The notes under the pieces: model-generated | Databases searched by the model: none | The model's input: the letters and a program-made list of their open reading frames with translations, nothing else | Told to the model about the DNA's origin: nothing | In this document: positions 5,249 through 7,779 of the stretch, one piece after another | Layout of the letters: each line of letters starts with the position of its first letter | How positions within the stretch are numbered: the stretch's first letter is position 1 | DNA from: DHVE2 group archaeon | GTDB lineage: Archaea > Thermoplasmatota > Thermoplasmata > Thermoplasmatales > Aciduliprofundaceae | Length of the DNA: 7,779 nucleotides | Assembly (NCBI GenBank): GCA_026986135.1 | Contig: JALSPD010000148.1 | Span: 1-7,779 of the forward strand | Reading direction: 5' to 3' | Made by a program: the position numbers and the translations under genes

Positions 5249-6366
5249 TTTGCCAGAAGTGAATTTGCTTTCTGAACCACTTTGAATTCACCAATTTCGT
5301 TGGCAATCTTCTTCGCTTCCTCCAGGTGGAACCTCGCTGCATCCTTCATGTTCCCCTTTAAAAGCACACGGCCTATGGCCAGTTCGCATTCGCTCAAAAG
5401 TACTTTATTGGCTATCTCAACAAATATTTTTCTTGCTTCGTTGTAGGTTCTCATAGCATTCTTGTAATCATCCATCATCTCATACACATACCCGAGGGCC
5501 ATCAGAGCCTCGCCCATATCCCCCTTACGGCCCATATCCTCTGCAATCTTCATGGCCTTCTTTGCAGCATCCATCGCTTCATCGTACCTTCCCATGTCCG
5601 CCAGAATGGGTGCATAGGTGGCATAGGATGTGGATGCTATGTTATTATCCTTGTGCTTCTCATATAGATCTATACTCTCCTTCAAGTACTCTGCCGCCCT
5701 GTCAAGATTGCCATTCTCCCTTTCAATTTCACCCATATTAAGTAGATTTATCGCCATGCCCCTGTAATCATCACCTTCCTTTGACCTCTCATAGGCCATC
5801 CTGTAATGGCTCAGTGCTTTTCTGTATTCCCCCTTCACACGATAAACCTCTCCAAGATTGTTGTAGGCTATGGCAATCAGTTTGGGATCCCCCTTGGCTG
5901 TGGCAATTTCAAGGCACTTTTCCCAGTAGTTTCTTGCCATACCTATTCTTCCCTTATCAAACGAGTAAATTGCAAGAAGATTGTAAAAGTTGAACTGTTC
6001 CTCCATATCTGCCCTGTCCACATGCTTCATACCCATTTTTCTGTACCTCTCACATGCGCTAATGTCCCCAAGGTAATAGTGTATATCAAATGCAGCAGTA
6101 TAAAGCTTTGTTAAAAGAGTGTCGTCATCCATATTGCTATCTTCGGCAAGTTTAATTGCTTCTTGTATTGTTGACAACGCCCTGTAGGCATCACCTGTGC
6201 CCAGATAGGCCATTGCAAGTGCCCTTAAAATCTCCACCCTGTCACGGGGACTGTGAAACTCATCAATGTGTGACTCATAAAGTGAAACAGCCTCTTCATA
6301 TTTTCCCTGGGACCTGAGCTCTCGGCCCTTTTCAAGCAGGTCTTTGATATTCATAACATTATTCAT
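5242..6366 (-). CDS. Tetratricopeptide repeat (TPR) protein with 40-residue repeats
   Basis: This is a 374-residue, entirely alpha-helical repeat protein, probably cytosolic: there is no signal peptide or membrane segment. About nine TPR units can be traced, starting near residues 8, 44, 84, 124, 164, 204, 244, 284 and 324. From 124 onward the spacing is exactly 40 residues, with the conserved large hydrophobic at 131, 171, 211, 251, 291 and 331. TPRs of this 40-residue type (as in LGN/rapsyn-like proteins) form a superhelical scaffold that binds other proteins. No enzymatic or DNA-binding domain is attached, so it is probably an adaptor. The ATG at 6366 has a weak TGAT-type SD and a TATA box 30 nt before it; an ATG at 6354 is an alternative. 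Its end overlaps the start of the radical SAM gene, indicating a two-gene operon. The partner is unknown. Confidence 0.92.
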   Translation of the reverse strand: MNNVMNIKDLLEKGRELRSQGKYEEAVSLYESHIDEFHSPRDRVEILRALAMAYLGTGDAYRALSTIQEAIKLAEDSNMDDDTLLTKLYTAAFDIHYYLGDISACERYRKMGMKHVDRADMEEQFNFYNLLAIYSFDKGRIGMARNYWEKCLEIATAKGDPKLIAIAYNNLGEVYRVKGEYRKALSHYRMAYERSKEGDDYRGMAINLLNMGEIERENGNLDRAAEYLKESIDLYEKHKDNNIASTSYATYAPILADMGRYDEAMDAAKKAMKIAEDMGRKGDMGEALMALGYVYEMMDDYKNAMRTYNEARKIFVEIANKVLLSECELAIGRVLLKGNMKDAARFHLEEAKKIANEIGEFKVVQKANSLLAKC

Positions 6367-6391
6367 AACATCACTCTTTATCGCCAGTCAT

Positions 6392-6399
6392 TATTAATA
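6392..6399 (-). promoter_or_regulatory. TATA box of the TPR-radical SAM operon
   Basis: The minus strand reads AGTATTAATAATG with an A/G-rich stretch before it; the TATTAATA core is itself palindromic. Its centre is about 30 nt from the ATG at 6366, predicting a leader of a few bases at most. Confidence 0.5.
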
Positions 6400-6440
6400 C
6401 TTTTTCTTTTCATTACCAAAACCTCCTGCGGTCAATACAG

Positions 6441-6448
6441 TTAAATAC
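6441..6448 (+). promoter_or_regulatory. TATA box of the NfeD-stomatin operon (leaderless mRNA predicted)
   Basis: TTAAATAC is centred about 25 nt before the ATG at 6469. There is no SD before that ATG, so the first gene of the operon is probably on a leaderless message. It lies back to back with the TATA box at 6392-6399, about 48 bp centre to centre. Confidence 0.55.
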
Positions 6449-6468
6449 CCGTATAACATTCCATACCT

Positions 6469-6906
6469 ATGTTCTGGCTGGGGGTGGCCCTGATAATAGT
6501 CGGTCTTCTTATGCTCCTGGCAGAGGTTCATGCTCCTGGATTCTTCATTGCAGTTCCTGGAACGATTCTCCTCATACTGGGCATTGCCATGCTTATAATA
6601 GGAGACCTGGACATCATGCTGGCGTCCATCCTCATGTTCCTAAGTGCTATGGGTTCCATCGCATTTACATTGTGGTTCTACAGAAAACTTGGAGAACCTG
6701 AACCTCCGACAACCACCACTCCTGACAAGCTGGTGGGGAAGATAGGGATTGTAACAAAAAAAATTGAGCCAGGAACCCTGAGAGGGAAGGTAAGGGTGGA
6801 TAGTGAGATATGGAGCGCAACCTCGGAGAATGAAATAGAGGAAGGAAAAAAAGTTGTTGTGAAAGGTGCAGAAGGTGTGCATCTTATTGTGGAGGAGGTG
6901 AAATAA
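6469..6906 (+). CDS. Short NfeD-type membrane protein (no protease domain)
   Basis: This 145-residue membrane protein belongs to the short NfeD class, which lacks the N-terminal ClpP-like serine protease domain of long NfeD proteins such as the Pyrococcus stomatin-cleaving enzyme. Three hydrophobic segments are visible (about 2-20, 25-46 and 49-71), followed by a Pro/Thr-rich linker (EPEPPTTTTP) and a soluble beta-rich domain (85-145). That domain holds the family motif, LVGKIGIVTKKIEPGTLRGKVRV-like followed by IEEGKKVVVKGAEG, typical of the NfeD C-terminal OB fold. Proteins of this class act with stomatin-like partners in the membrane, and here the stomatin gene follows directly with no gap beyond the TAA. 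The start is supported by a TATA box about 25 nt upstream with no SD. The precise biochemical role of short NfeD proteins is not settled. Confidence 0.9.
   Translation: MFWLGVALIIVGLLMLLAEVHAPGFFIAVPGTILLILGIAMLIIGDLDIMLASILMFLSAMGSIAFTLWFYRKLGEPEPPTTTTPDKLVGKIGIVTKKIEPGTLRGKVRVDSEIWSATSENEIEEGKKVVVKGAEGVHLIVEEVK
6894..6901 (+). promoter_or_regulatory. Strong Shine-Dalgarno site of the stomatin gene
   Basis: GGAGGTGA sits in the last codons of the NfeD gene, five bases before the ATG at 6907. It explains how the second gene of the operon is translated when the first is probably leaderless. Confidence 0.85.
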
Positions 6907-7779
6907 ATGATAGATCCAGCTGTGATAGGAGCTATTCTTTTTCTGATAGTGGTGATCCTCATCATGTTCTTTTCAACCATGGTGAGGATCATAAAGCCCT
7001 GGGAAAGAGGTATATACATCTTCCTTGGAAAGCACAGAGGTGTGCTTAATCCCGGGTTCCATGTGGTGTTTCCCTTTGCCCAGGTGTACCGCATAGATAT
7101 GAGAACTCAGACATGGGATGTCCCCAAGCAGGAAGTGATTACCAAGGATAACTCGCCCACTGGCGTGGATGCAGTCATCTATATAAAGGTGGTGGATGCT
7201 AAGAAGGCATTCTACGAGGTGCAGGATTACAAGCTTGCAACCATCAACCTTGCAAGAACAACCCTTAGATCCGTCATCGGTAACATGACCCTGGATGAGA
7301 TACTCTACAACAGGGAGCAGATAAACGCTCATTTAAGAGATGTTCTTGACGAGGCCACGGACAAATGGGGGGTAAAGGTTGAGGCGGTTGAGATCAAGGA
7401 GGTTGATCCATCACCCAAGGTGAAGCAGGCAATGGAGGAGCAGACATCCGCCGAAAGGGAGAGAAGAGCCGCGATACTAAGAGCGGATGGAGTGAAGCGC
7501 TCCCAGATCCTTGAAGCAGAGGGAAAGAAGCAGGCGGCAATACTTGAAGCGGAGGGTAAAAGACAGGCAAGCATTCTGGAGGCAGAGGGTACGAGAATCG
7601 CAACCATACTGAAAGCCCAGGGTGAGGCGCAGAGGTACCGCATAATATCCCTTGGCTCTGCCGTGCTCACATCTCGTGCTTTAAGCGTCCTATCCCTTGA
7701 TACCCTTGCCAAGATGGCTGATGGCAAGGCAACAAAGATAATATTCCCATTTGAGATAACAAAACTGGTGGAGAGCACC
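6907..7779 (+). CDS. Stomatin/prohibitin-like SPFH membrane protein, 3' end outside window
   Basis: The 291 codons visible stay open to the window end, so the C-terminus is missing. An N-terminal membrane anchor (about 4-25) is followed by the SPFH/Band 7 domain (about 27-175) with hallmark stretches: RIIKPWERGIYIFLGK (27-42), LNPGFHVVFPF (47-57), IDMRTQTWDVPKQEVITKD (63-81), and the TLRSVIGNMTLDEIL helix (119-133). A charged coiled-coil region (170-245) includes five 11-residue repeats (190-244), then SLGSAVLTSRALSVLSLDTLA (248-268), matching the stomatin C-terminal region, and KIIFPFE (277-283). Such proteins oligomerise in cytoplasmic membrane microdomains. The gene follows the NfeD gene directly with a strong SD, the usual NfeD-stomatin arrangement. 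The visible length already covers nearly all of a typical stomatin, so little is likely to be lost beyond the window. Confidence 0.93.
   Translation, partial: MIDPAVIGAILFLIVVILIMFFSTMVRIIKPWERGIYIFLGKHRGVLNPGFHVVFPFAQVYRIDMRTQTWDVPKQEVITKDNSPTGVDAVIYIKVVDAKKAFYEVQDYKLATINLARTTLRSVIGNMTLDEILYNREQINAHLRDVLDEATDKWGVKVEAVEIKEVDPSPKVKQAMEEQTSAERERRAAILRADGVKRSQILEAEGKKQAAILEAEGKRQASILEAEGTRIATILKAQGEAQRYRIISLGSAVLTSRALSVLSLDTLAKMADGKATKIIFPFEITKLVEST
7474..7638 (+). repeat. Five tandem 33-bp repeats inside the stomatin gene
   Basis: Five in-frame 33-bp units encode 11-residue repeats with consensus ILEAEGKRQAA: residues 190-200, 201-211, 212-222, 223-233 and 234-244. The middle three are closest to each other (ILEAEG followed by basic residue and Gln/Ile), the outer two diverged (ILRADG, ILKAQG). 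An 11-residue period fits a hendecad coiled coil, the usual form of the stomatin/flotillin helical region. Confidence 0.85.

Noticed and set aside
7329..7778. Long open minus-strand frame (about 149 codons) at the window end
   Set aside because: It is wholly antisense to the stomatin gene, whose SPFH motifs and SD are convincing. Its openness follows from the repeated Ala/Glu/Lys codons of the coiled coil, and its Ser/Pro/Leu-rich product shows no family motif.

Overview
The window looks like euryarchaeal chromosome. Promoters carry A/T-rich archaeal TATA boxes (TTTTAAATA, TTAAATA) about 26-28 nt before a start codon or a very short leader. Some genes look leaderless, while others have strong GGAGGTGA-type Shine-Dalgarno (SD) sequences. 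The gene content (radical SAM protein with C-terminal helix-hairpin-helix, V4R protein, Rab/Ras-like small GTPases, short NfeD plus stomatin) is typical of archaea. The overall impression is of a Thermoplasmatota/Aciduliprofundum-like organism, but this taxonomic guess is inference. Base composition and codon use look even across the window, and I see no mobile element, CRISPR array, tRNA or rRNA.

Layout. 1-188 (+): C-terminal tail of a CPA2-type cation/proton antiporter. 217-2125 (-): three genes in the order small GTPase with degenerate switch motifs, ribulose-phosphate 3-epimerase, and an MBL-fold hydrolase of the UPF0173 family. 2126-2302: divergent promoter region with one TATA box for each direction, the rightward one embedded in a perfect 17-bp inverted repeat. 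2303-3660 (+): a two-gene, translationally coupled operon of a Rab-like GTPase with a C-terminal extension followed by a V4R-domain protein. 3662-6366 (-): a two-gene overlapping operon of a TPR protein followed by a radical SAM/HhH protein, converging on the V4R gene with a 1-bp gap. 6367-6468: second divergent promoter region. 6469-7779 (+): short NfeD-type membrane protein and a stomatin/SPFH protein cut by the window end.

How the genes may work together. The most notable unit is the GTPase-V4R operon. V4R is the prokaryotic relative of Bet3, the core subunit of eukaryotic TRAPP, which activates Rab1/Ypt1. Here a V4R protein is translated from the same message as a GTPase whose switch regions read like a Rab. 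A second, paralogous GTPase lies divergently beside it but has lost the canonical switch II Gly and Gln. A physical or regulatory GTPase/V4R partnership is inference from gene order and family relationships. The NfeD-stomatin pair is a well-known conserved membrane module. The TPR-radical SAM pair has no known joint function. The remaining genes (epimerase, MBL hydrolase, antiporter) look like ordinary housekeeping or accessory metabolism.
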